A DNA stretch of 64,000 nt from Siniperca chuatsi (Eukaryota > Chordata > Actinopteri > Centrarchiformes > Sinipercidae), in assembly GCF_020085105.1 (NCBI RefSeq), contig NC_058057.1, positions 20,945,860 through 21,009,859 of the forward strand. The letters are read 5' to 3'. Below are positions 14,001 to 23,585 of this stretch, one piece after another; position 1 is the stretch's first letter; each line of letters begins with the position of its first letter. Made by a program: the position numbers and the translations under genes. A model generated the notes under the pieces. The model was not told where the DNA came from. It worked only from the letters and a program-made list of their open reading frames with translations, and did no database searches.

Positions 14001-15518
14001 GAAAGATTTAGACCACACAGTTCATAAATTGTCTTTAAACAAGCCAGTTGAAAATAGGCCTAGTGGTGGAGTCTAGAGAACTATCTGTCCTTTCACATCA
14101 GTTGACTGGCAGTCTTAAAGGTGCAGGTGAGTCATGGGTACTGAAAAGAAATTCTTGGATGCGCATTTGTCCCTACGTTATGCACCAACTGTCACAAACG
14201 TGGTCAATACAGGATCTTTTCATTCACTGACATCTTTGGGTACAACCTTATACTGTATGTTAATGTCCACAAATAACCACAGTGGGTAGAGCACACACAG
14301 GAAGATAGGTTTGCACACATACACAGACATATACATCCAAATACAGTACACAGAGCACGTGGGCTGGGGATTTGAGGACACATTTCCTTCGTATTGGTAG
14401 GCAGTGTATGTGTGTGAGTGTATTGGATGCAGAACGTGAGCGTGATAGCAGCCCCTCTGGGCTTTACATGAATCATGTGTATTACATAAGACAGAGCGAG
14501 AGAGACGATACACTTGGGATCAGCAGTGCCCTCTCCTCGTTCATCCGCCCAACTCTCTCTCTCGCTCACTCTATTCCTTCTGTTGCTGTTTCTCACACTC
14601 ATACGCGCATTCATTTATGTAAGATATTTAAGAAAGTAAATCAATGAATGCTTTAACAACATCCCAGAGGCTTAAACCGCCCATTATACACATTTACTTA
14701 TTCACACATACACAGTCCGCCTTCTCTCTGTGGCAAGGACATCTGGCACATTTCACAAGCTGGCTATGTGAGGGAAGTGTGTGTGTATGTGTGTGGGTAG
14801 TACATGTGTGTAGGTAGTGTGTGTTTGTTTGGGGGGAGGAGACTGGAACATTGGAGGGCTAAAGTGAAAGGAAAGCTGGCACAAGTGAAGGGGTTCAGCG
14901 AGTACATGCCATCAACATTGTGTTCCTTTTGAAGAAAACAAGGGACTCAAGCTTACTAGGTCCTGTAGTGCTTGATAAATACCTGTATTACTTCCAAGTG
15001 TGAACCAAGTTTCCACTAGACAACAATCAATTCAATCAGAAAACCTGATACGTTACATTCAAAGATAATAATCTAAGATCGCAGGCCCGAAATACAAAAC
15101 CTGATCTGAAGGTTGTTGTGGGGCTATAACCAAAGCTGGCTAGCCGTGCTAAAAGCTCTCAAAGGACGCTAAATGTCATGGCTGATTAAAACCTTATGAC
15201 AGCAATGTGACCGCAGACAACATCATCTCTCTGTTTCACTCAATAGCGGAGGAAAACTGTTGTGACTCATTAGGGCAGTGAATGGATTCACAGAGTGTGT
15301 GGGATTGAGCTCTCAGCTGCCGCTCTGAGGCAGAGCAACCTGACCGAGCCAAGGGTAAAGGAAGCCAATTTAATCTAACTGACCTGCGAGACAAGGGGAA
15401 AATAACCTCAATCAATTCACAAGAGACAGGCGAAGATGGCTGTTTAGTCGATGTGTATCATTGTGGGAGCAGAGACGAAGAGAAAAAATGAGTGTGGGTT
15501 TGTGTGTCTGCGTCTTAC

Positions 15519-15713
15519 CTGATGCGTGACCATAAGGGAGCAGGGTGAAGAGGAGGAGAAGCGCGGAGGCAGCCAGCCTGTGGGCTAGAGAGGAGGAGGT
15601 GAAGGAAGAGGAGGAGGAAGAAGAGGAGGAGGACGGGGCTCTCGTCTGAAACGCTACCATTCCATCGCACATCTTTTCCTCCGGCGACCAGCGAGAGTCC
15701 TCTACGGCTTAAC
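15519..15713 (-). CDS. 5' coding exon of an unidentified secreted or membrane protein (partial)
   Basis: On the - strand a pyrimidine-rich tract ends in an AG at about 15714. A short leader follows, then ATG at 15672 (a second in-frame ATG codes for residue 5), and the exon ends at 15519 with the strong donor CAG|GTAAG. It encodes 51 residues plus one base (phase-1 intron). Residues 14-23 are ten serines encoded by a TCC/TCT run, and residues about 33-47 form a hydrophobic core (LAASALLLLFTLLPYG) followed by HAS, a good signal peptide with a likely cleavage near the exon end. A phase-1 signal-peptide exon is common in immunoglobulin-superfamily adhesion proteins and other extracellular families, but one such exon is not enough to name the gene. 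Later exons should lie at lower coordinates or beyond the window; I found none that I trust. Simple-sequence coding of the Ser run means its length could vary. Confidence 0.6.
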
Positions 15714-17465
15714 CTGTCCAGGCCACATAGAGAGAAAGGGATAGAGAGGGAGGGGGAGGGAGGACGCGGATTACTATCAACATTCAGCGAGGATTATGTA
15801 ACCAAAAGCAACACAGAGAGACAGGAGGGAATAGAGTGAGAAAGCTATAAAGACTGTAAGAGAAAGAGTGACAGAGAAAAGGCCACCTCTGCTTGCCATC
15901 AAGTAACAGTTGGATGATAATAGTAACAGCATGAATTACTCTGTGTATTTCTTCTTATTGTGCTTTAGTTCCTTAAACAGCATCCTGCTATTTAAACCAC
16001 CCCCCAGACAGACAGCAATTTCAAGCTCTCCTTTTTAAAAAACACCAGTGACAGCAGCAAGAGAGTTCCTCTGATCTCCCCTCGATCCCCACATTTGGCT
16101 CTGCCACAAGATCTAGCTAAATAAACCAGCCATTACACTCTGCTGTAGATGATGTAACAGGGAAACAGATCCCTGCTGCTGATGAGGTAGCAGCATTAGG
16201 GTGAGAGAGGCTAAAAATGGGTGTGAGAGAGAGTTAGTGCAAAACAAAATAGTGATTACAACAGCAACTTTTGCAAAAATCCTGATGGTCAGGAGAGGAG
16301 CTTCCCCAGGGAGCGGCATTTTACTTTAGCTTCATCATAAAATTAGTAAACATTTCAATACGTTTCTGACTCCCTGGTGTTTGGGCAGCATTGCCTATCA
16401 GCCAAACTTGTGTATTTGTTATAAAAGCACATGAACAAAATCTTTTGTAGCAGGGATTCCTCAAATGTAGTTATTAAAAAGTTATCATAAAGAGGGTACA
16501 GTACTTTACAAATGAATGATAAACAGATGCCATACCACCGTCTGCTCAGCTGTAATGTTACTCTGCCATATGCTGCAGATTGTTATAGGCCTAAGTGACA
16601 GAGTTTGATGGATAAATTATGTACTGTAAAGGCAACTACATCAGGCGCTACTTTCTGAAATATCTCTTGCATTCTTTAGCCACTCATATGGCCAACATAC
16701 TATACAAGCTGATGATAGATGTAAAATATATTTTATAGCCAATATCAGACAACAATATCAGCCTAATAAGCTTCTGTTGTGTTCCTTGCACCACTTATTA
16801 TGGACTGCAAAAAATGTCATTGTTCCATTTGTCTAAATTCGTATCTACTACAAGTGGTATCTGTTAGTGTCTCCAATAATCTAAAATGTAAATGTAAAAT
16901 CAAACTCTGCATTCCCATCTGGAAGACAGCAGAGAAAAAGGGGAAGGAGATAAAGGGTTATTGTGAGACACCTTTAAAAAGGCATCACTGAGAGGAAAAA
17001 CACAGTCATATGCACACAGACAATTACAACCCCATCCTCTCTTCACAAATCTCTCTCCACGATACCAACTTAACTAACTTCCTAAAAGCATTTGTTGGTT
17101 GATTGGGGGGATACAACAAGACGTACACTATCATTACATAAATGAGATGCAGGTGCACAGTCTTGGTTATGTTGCTACAGAGAGATTGGGATGAAGTAGC
17201 AGTAGTTGCACTGTGTGGGGAACTAGCTTGCTGGCAGGCAGCATATCCTCAAGAGAGGGCAGAGTGCCCATTACAGTTACACAAGACTGCTGAGCTAATG
17301 GCTACAGTAATGGCATGGCTGCACTTAGAGAGCTGCGAATTTGATTGCAGATCTGCTGCGTAGCCACTGGCATTGCCACAGACAACCCAGAAATATTGTG
17401 ATGAGGGAAGTGATTGTAAACACACATACATATACATGGTTAAATCACAGTGCATATACTCCATA

Positions 17466-17890
17466 GAGCTGAAGCGATTAGTCGATTAATCAACTAGTTC
17501 ATCTAAACAAAAATAAACAGGAACTGTTTTGTTTTCCAATCATTCGTTAAAGTCCATAAACCAAAGACATTCCGTTTATAAACATATATGACTAACAAAA
17601 GCAGCAAATCCTCTCATTTGAGAAGCTGAAACCAGAGCATGTTTGGCATTTTTGCTTGGAAAATGACTGAAAAGACAAATCAATTATCAAAATAGCTGCT
17701 GATTAGTTTTCTGTGGATCAACTAATCGATTAATTGTTTCAGCTATACATTTGATATTATCACTTTGGGCTTTAGGAAGTTGTGATGGGCATTTTTCACA
17801 AATTTCTGACATTTTGTAGACCAAACAATTAATCAAGAAAATAATCTACAGATTAACTGACAAGGTAAATAATCGTTAGTTGCAGCCCCA
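17466..17890. mobile_element. hAT-like MITE, internally rearranged
   Basis: The right part (about 17750-17890, ending GTTAGTTGCAGCCCC) is in + orientation and so is the extreme left end (17466-17505, GCTGAAGCGATTAGTCG). Between them, about 17530-17746 is the left half in reverse, ending TCGATTAATTGTTTCAGCTA. The copy therefore has two left ends facing one another, as after an internal inversion or nested insertion. Identity to the family is by shared blocks within this window and general knowledge of teleost repeats. Confidence 0.7.
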
Positions 17891-19977
17891 ATACTCCATG
17901 TTGGGAGGTAAAGCAGGAAAACGTAGCCATTCTAATATGGACATATGCCATCCATAGGCTCTCAAAATGCTGTAAATCAACTTTAGCATATTTTTTGTAC
18001 CTGCCTGTGCTTCCACATTTGAATGTCCGGCACTAAGCTACATTTTAAATAACCAAAAGAGCAAGATTATTTAAATTGGCAGACATTTTCCAACACACAC
18101 AAACAGCCAAACACACCCCTACTGCCTGCCACCTTTCTGATGTCCGCAAGAGTAGGATGGAGAAGAATACCTGCATGCGGCGCAGGCCAGTGGGAGAGAG
18201 TGACGTAAGCTGGTTTTGGCAGGACAGTTTGGGTACTGCATTGAGCCAAAGGGCACACAGTCAAAAACACATGCAGGGGACCAGTGCCAGTCATTTGATC
18301 CATAGACGCTTTCTTATTTGTCCATGTTGGGATCAGAGCAGTGCTGCTAAGTCCTGGGTTACAGAGAGGCCCAACGTTAACTCAGATGATGTTCTTGCTA
18401 GATGAACGTCTTAGAAATATCAAGGACAAACAAGGCAAAGACAAGACAAGACAAAGTCAAAGGCGGGACAAAAAATAAACACATGTTTTGTTCAAAGGCA
18501 CTTGTTGGGATGTAAATAATCACTTGGGATGGCATTTATAATGCAGGACTGACCTCCTGAGATAGCTGAGGGCAGTGTATTGACCGACCCGTACATTTGT
18601 AAAGTGAAAACTTAAGCAGAATTAGCTTAATTGCTTTCACACAAGAGCGTCTGAGAAAGGAGAAAGTCATTAACTCTGTGCTAAGGTATCCCACAAAATA
18701 CAGCATTCCAATTAGCTAGAACAAGATAGCTCGGGGCCTTAAAGGAATTCTTTGCAGATCTTTTAATGCTTTGACTTTATGTGCATGCATTTAATTGATT
18801 AATAACAAAGCAGGCAGCTTGACAGAGAAAGCACAGAAATACTTCAAGTTTTGATATCAACTTTCCAAACTGCAACCGTGCGTATTTCCTGTCAGACACC
18901 GCCAAAGACGTTGAGCTTGACACATCACATTAAAGAATGTGCTGCTATTTTAAACTTCAAGAGATTTGATTTCTGTTTCCTGGAACAAAATTTTGTATCA
19001 AACCACAAAAACAAACACTTCCTGCCAGCGGCTGCATGTAGCCTGGTGACATTAGCGTAAACAACAATTTAGTGTGTCATGTATATGATCAGTGAATGTT
19101 TAAATAGATATCAATGTCATTTCAAAGTAATTTTAAATGGCTGAAATTCAAGCCATTATTGCTGTATAACTACTTTCAATTATATTAGTGTCACTGGAAT
19201 GGGATAGTTGACAGATTATATCTTATCAACACCAACAGAAAGGCTACTAAAATGAATACAAAAACAAGTAGAAGCAAAAGTCATCTAGACTGACTTACTT
19301 AATAGATTTGAAAAAAAAACAAACATGTAATGACATGAAACATATTAGCCCATACACACAGACGTTGCAAGAACAGCAAATACCATCTGGCTTCATGCAA
19401 AGGAGCAAGACAACTTCCTTATTTCATACTAAATCAAGCTCTGTGTGTCTGGGACTACTTTTAATAATTGAAAAGCGTGTTAGTTTAAGAAAAGACACAC
19501 AGCCCTATAAATATTATATGAAGATTTAATGTCAGCGTTGTGTGGCATGGTGCTTAATTGGCCACCATAATCAATGTAATCCCTTGGTTCCAAAAAATAA
19601 GGGCATGAAGAGGCAAGACTAGCCACCCAACAAAACTGTGTTGCCAGTTCTAGTTTACCACTATGTTTGGATGGAGTAGAGAATATTGTACCAAATCTCA
19701 AATCTGTAGTTCCCTGTCAGATTAACAGTACAGTGGAAAATGGCACCCTTAAGAAAGAAATACTGCCACAACCAGAACAACGCTGCTCTGAAGATTTAAA
19801 AAGCTGTGTTGAAATCAAACATCATGCCAGGCCAGATCATAATGAAGATGTACTGTCCTAATTTACAAATGTATGCGGGGCAACACATCTTTGTTATGCC
19901 TGATGTTAGTTTGAACATTTTAATGCTTAATCAAAAAAATAGTTTTAACAGTATTTAGAATCACTCAAATAAAACTA

Positions 19978-20232
19978 GAGTTGAAATGATTAATCAATTA
20001 GATTGAAATAAAATGATTTGGCAATTTTGACCATTTTGATTATCAATAATCATTTATCACGTCATTTATCGAGCAAAAATGCTAAAAGTGCTAATTCCAG
20101 GTTCTCCAATACAAGGATTTGCTTTTTTCTCCATTTTATATCATTATAAACTGAATATCTTTGGGTTGGTCAGACAAACAAGAAAATTGAAGACGTTACC
20201 TACTCGAAAAAATAAATGCTAGTTGCAGCCCA
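19978..20232 (+). mobile_element. hAT-like MITE, shortened copy
   Basis: Starts GAGTTGAAATGATTAATC and ends GCTAGTTGCAGCCCAG, so both ends are present, with internal blocks AAACTGAATATCTTTGGGTT and GTCAGACAAACAAGAAAATTG. It is about 255 bp, shorter than the copy at 28693-29000, with an internal deletion just before the right end. Confidence 0.65.
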
Positions 20233-20344
20233 GAATGACACTGCAAAAAAGTAGTTATGTAGGCCATGTTTCAGACCACTGCATTAAGAAAGTGGAGGTT
20301 TTTTACAACATAAATATTTTGTCTGTTCGGTCCTTCGCTTGGGG

Positions 20345-20363
20345 AAAAAAAAAAAAAAAAAAA
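20345..20363. repeat. Poly(A) tract
   Basis: Nineteen consecutive A residues after GGGG. No recognisable retrotransposed sequence precedes it. Confidence 0.9.
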
Positions 20364-21603
20364 CTATGCTACTCTCTACTTCACACCAGTGAGACAACCA
20401 GCCAGCCAGCAGGCTGCTACTGCAGTTTTTCAGCTGCCCGGGGCTCCTGGAATGCAAAGGGAGCCAAGGAGAGCAGCAGCGCAGGCATGTGTCCGGGAAC
20501 AGAGAGCACTCAGTGTGTCAAAGAAACAGCCGGGAGGAGATTTCCACCCGATAGGCCCCAATGCTACTGCGGCTGGTAGAGTCCGCCTGGGCCCGTGGAG
20601 GGAGCCCAGAGATGGGGCTCTGCATGGCAGCACAGAAAGGAGCCTTTGTTATGAAGTATTATGTAGTGTTAAGCCCCACAGCGCCCGAGCATCCCTCTGT
20701 ACCGCCGCAAGGAAGGGGACGGAAACAGACAGAAAGATGGACAAGAGGAAAGAAAGAACATAAGGAGAGAGAGAGAAGTAAGATGAAACAGGCAAATACA
20801 AGGAGAAACACACAACAAATGAGAGAAACACTGTCATATGTTATGTTGACAGTGGTGAAAGGTAGGGAAATGTGAGAATGGGATTGAAGCCAAGCGCAGT
20901 GTTCTTATCTTTACTCACAAGATGTTTTCTCTAAGCTGTGTTGTCAAACAGAAAAAGCCTCTGAATGCTGGACTGGAAGTTATAAAAATCTCACTGCACA
21001 ATGGGTTTTAAATTGAGAGCCATTAAAGCTGCACATTGTACATCTGCTAGTTCTTCTGTGAAAGCCAGAGTGTGTGCAATGTGTAAAAACAAAACAAGTC
21101 AATCCGAACAATGGGTGTCAAATGAGTGATAGTGACACTTTTAAAATTAACTCTAATCAGTTCTGCAACGAAAAATATGTTTAGGTTTGAATCAAGCCAT
21201 AAAAAAGTAGCATTCACACTGTCGATGCATCTAAATATTTACGCAAACACTGGGTATCGTCAAACACGTAAAATACTGCCTCAACCTACTGGTGTGATAT
21301 ATAGTTTAAAAACGTAATTTCCAAAATATAAAGAAATAACAGAAGTAGACAACACACTGAAGTTATTTCAAAGTCTCCACATAAAATAACAGTTGCATCA
21401 AAATTCTTCTTGGCTGAATTTCTAGGGACAAAGTGGAGCAATGACTGAGTGCAAACAACATACTGTTTGGTCGGTGAACACTGTCACTGCGTGACAAAGT
21501 AGCCCACTGTCAGGACAATGTTCACTGACAGGAAGTTTTATACTTGTGGGAGCATAATTAATTTACAGCAGTGATAATTAATTCTGATAGACAAAACGCC
21601 TCT

Positions 21604-21909
21604 AGGGGTGGGCAATATGGATAAAACCCTACATCATGGTAAATGTACTTTTGTACGATATTGATATAGAGCATCATATAATACAGCTAATAGAGGAAAA
21701 TCTATTGAGAAATTGTTAATGGGTAAATTATAGTTTTTGGCTAAACCCTGACATATCATCACATTGATGCAAAAATCAAACTAAACTCCAATGTTAGTAT
21801 AAAGCAGGGATAGCTACCACAGTATAAACAGTGTAGCAAAATATGACATAGAAAAATGTACTGTGTATTGTATCAAAGAATACATTATCATATCATTCAC
21901 CCCAACTCT
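21604..21909 (+). mobile_element. hAT-like MITE, 'GGGGTGGGCAATATGG' type
   Basis: Left end AGGGGTGGGCAATATGG and right end CATATCATTCACCCCAACTC are imperfect inverted repeats, a type common in fish genomes. The interior is AT-rich with ATATTGATATA blocks. The right boundary is approximate and no clear target duplication was found. Confidence 0.5.
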
Positions 21910-22387
21910 CACAACAACATGTGGTGCACAAGGATTTGATCAAAACATTGGTCAGCCCTATATTAGACACAGCACACCAAACTATTTGCTAAGAGGGTAG
22001 ATAGTCCTGGATACCTTTCTCTTCCTGACTTTATAGGTCTCTCCAAATATATGTCTGATCTTTGTTCTCCATTATGATGACAAACAACAGCTTACATTTG
22101 GACTTGCCTGCCCTTTTGCTATTGTAAGTGTCATCATATCTTACCCTACCCAGCTAACAGGAAACGACTCAAACTTTTATTGCTACATAAGTGAGACAGT
22201 GGGGAAATTATAGTGTTAGGAAACATCTGAGCAGAGCAGAGACCCTCAAAACTCAATAACACATCCCTGCAGTTGTATCAAACGTGATCAACTGCTTTCA
22301 TAGCAGCTCTAAAGCAGAGTCACACGCTTCGACACGTGCAACTGTACTGCGAGCTATTTAAACAAAGAGTGTGGTGGGCTGCCAGGA

Positions 22388-22390
<3 letters not shown>

Positions 22391-22422
<32 letters not shown>
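22391..22422. repeat. CA microsatellite
   Basis: Sixteen perfect CA units, just outside the CpG-enriched promoter-like block. Confidence 0.95.
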
Positions 22423-22424
<2 letters not shown>

Positions 22425-22549
22425 CGGACAAAAACAAAGACAAAACCAAAGCAACCCCATTCTAACAAAGTAACACAGCAACACATACAATTCTTTAATC
22501 TTTGTTTCAGATACTTTTGTGTTTATACACCAGAAACAATTAGGATATT

Positions 22550-23345
22550 ACGCGACAACGTTTTAACTGACACAGCAGACCCCTTGCTAACCTATCATTG
22601 TTCACAAGATCAAAATGTAACAATACAGTAACGCTACAGCTGTTAACTGTTAGCGACATTACTGACTAGCTAACCACTCGAGCCGGTTTTCTGTTGTATT
22701 TAATCTCTGAGCACTTTCTCAAGCAAAGGTATGTTATCTGATAAAAACGTATAGCTAGCTGAATGCGGTAGACCTGTCACAAATAAAATACGGCATTTAG
22801 TTATCCTAAAGTTAACAGATATTAACGGCTAGCTTAATTAACAACACACTTCGTTGACAAAACACAAAATTGACAACTCGTTATTCTCGTTGACAAATTG
22901 TTTAACGCTGCCCTAGCGTGGGGAACTTGTTTCCTGATTTTAGTTGTGTAATAAACAAATACAGACTGACGGAAAGAGAAAAACGGAGCAAGATAGCTCG
23001 TAATGGCCTATCTGTGCTTAGCTTGCGAAACAGACAAGACTCACCAACGTAAAGGTTACCAGCAGCGAGCCCTCCTCTCAGTGCTTCACTTTCGAGGCAT
23101 TAATGGTCGTATAAACAGAGACACCCAAACCAGAATGTGGCAAAACAATACAAAAAATATAATGTTTGCGTCGTCTAGTTCCGTCAGCGCTGCTCCGTTG
23201 TTCCTTGTCCTCGGTTCGCCAGCTCTTTATTTTAGGTGTGCGGAAACACTCGCTGTGAGAACTCTAGCAGCTGCCTCGCTCTCGCGCGGTCTCCATGGCT
23301 ACCTCGTTAAAAGGGCGGATCCTAATCTGTCAAGCCAACCACAAC
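22550..23345. promoter_or_regulatory. CpG-enriched promoter-like block
   Basis: CpG dinucleotides are clearly denser here than in flanking DNA (runs such as CTCGCTCTCGCGCGGTC, CAGCGCTGCTCCG and ATTACGCGACAACG), which is how promoters stand out in an otherwise CpG-poor fish genome. At 23289-23302 GTCTCCATGGCTAC is an imperfect palindrome matching 11 of 14 bases of the RFX X-box GTTGCCATGGCAAC. No TATA box is evident. It could serve the - strand signal-peptide gene, or possibly a + strand transcript. Confidence 0.4.
23045..23310 (-). other. Candidate 5' non-coding exon (- strand), right end approximate
   Basis: Read on the - strand, this GC- and CpG-enriched segment ends at 23045 with CGTTG|GTGAGTC, a near-consensus splice donor. 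It holds only a short open frame that stops within a dozen codons, so it looks like 5' UTR. The first splice acceptor on this strand that leads into an open frame with a signal peptide is at about 15714, so the two may be exons 1 and 2 of one gene with an intron of about 7.3 kb. The transcription start (right edge) is a guess. The joining is inference from splice signals and CpG content only; the segment could instead be a promoter working in the other direction or an independent non-coding transcript. Confidence 0.3.
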
Positions 23346-23504
23346 GCCCGACTTCAAAATAAAAGCACAGAATTTGGTGGGGAGACAAAAGAATCGACAA
23401 AAAGAGAAAATACACCAACATAATTCAGAACAATAAATACTGGAAATGTCTTAACTAGATACTAAAAATGGCATGTATTGTGGTGTATGTGCCATTATAG
23501 AAGA

Positions 23505-23585
<81 letters not shown>

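Larger units (their letters stand above)
1..15518. other. Non-coding stretch, probable intron of the - strand gene
   Basis: No open frame on either strand shows recognisable protein homology or a convincing pair of splice sites. If the exon at 15519-15713 is real, this is the beginning of its downstream intron. It holds transposon fragments at 1-84, 1222-1265, 3393-3540 and 8005-8150, a CA microsatellite at 5453-5485, a TTTAA-type simple repeat near 3853-3877, purine-rich tracts near 1610-1740 and 9780-10060, and a GA run at 11013-11031. Segments near 2480-2880 look more complex than their surroundings and might be conserved non-coding DNA. Confidence 0.5.
15720..22545. other. Non-coding stretch, probable 5' intron of the - strand gene
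   Basis: No gene is supported. It contains a rearranged hAT-like MITE (17466-17890), a shorter relative (19978-20232), a second MITE type (21604-21909), a poly(A) tract (20345-20363), a GC-rich block of unknown role (about 20395-20720) and a CA microsatellite (22391-22422). A non-repetitive segment at about 18540-18850 with several homeodomain-like TTAATTGATTAAT motifs could be an enhancer. Confidence 0.45.

Noticed and set aside
14204..14647. Frames of 91-136 codons around 14.2-14.6 kb.
   Set aside because: Composition reflects CA/TG-rich sequence; three overlapping frames on both strands and no splice sites or homology.
23003..23362. A 119-codon + strand frame over the CpG-rich block.
   Set aside because: Open because the region is GC-rich; no homology, and the stronger splice signal is on the other strand.
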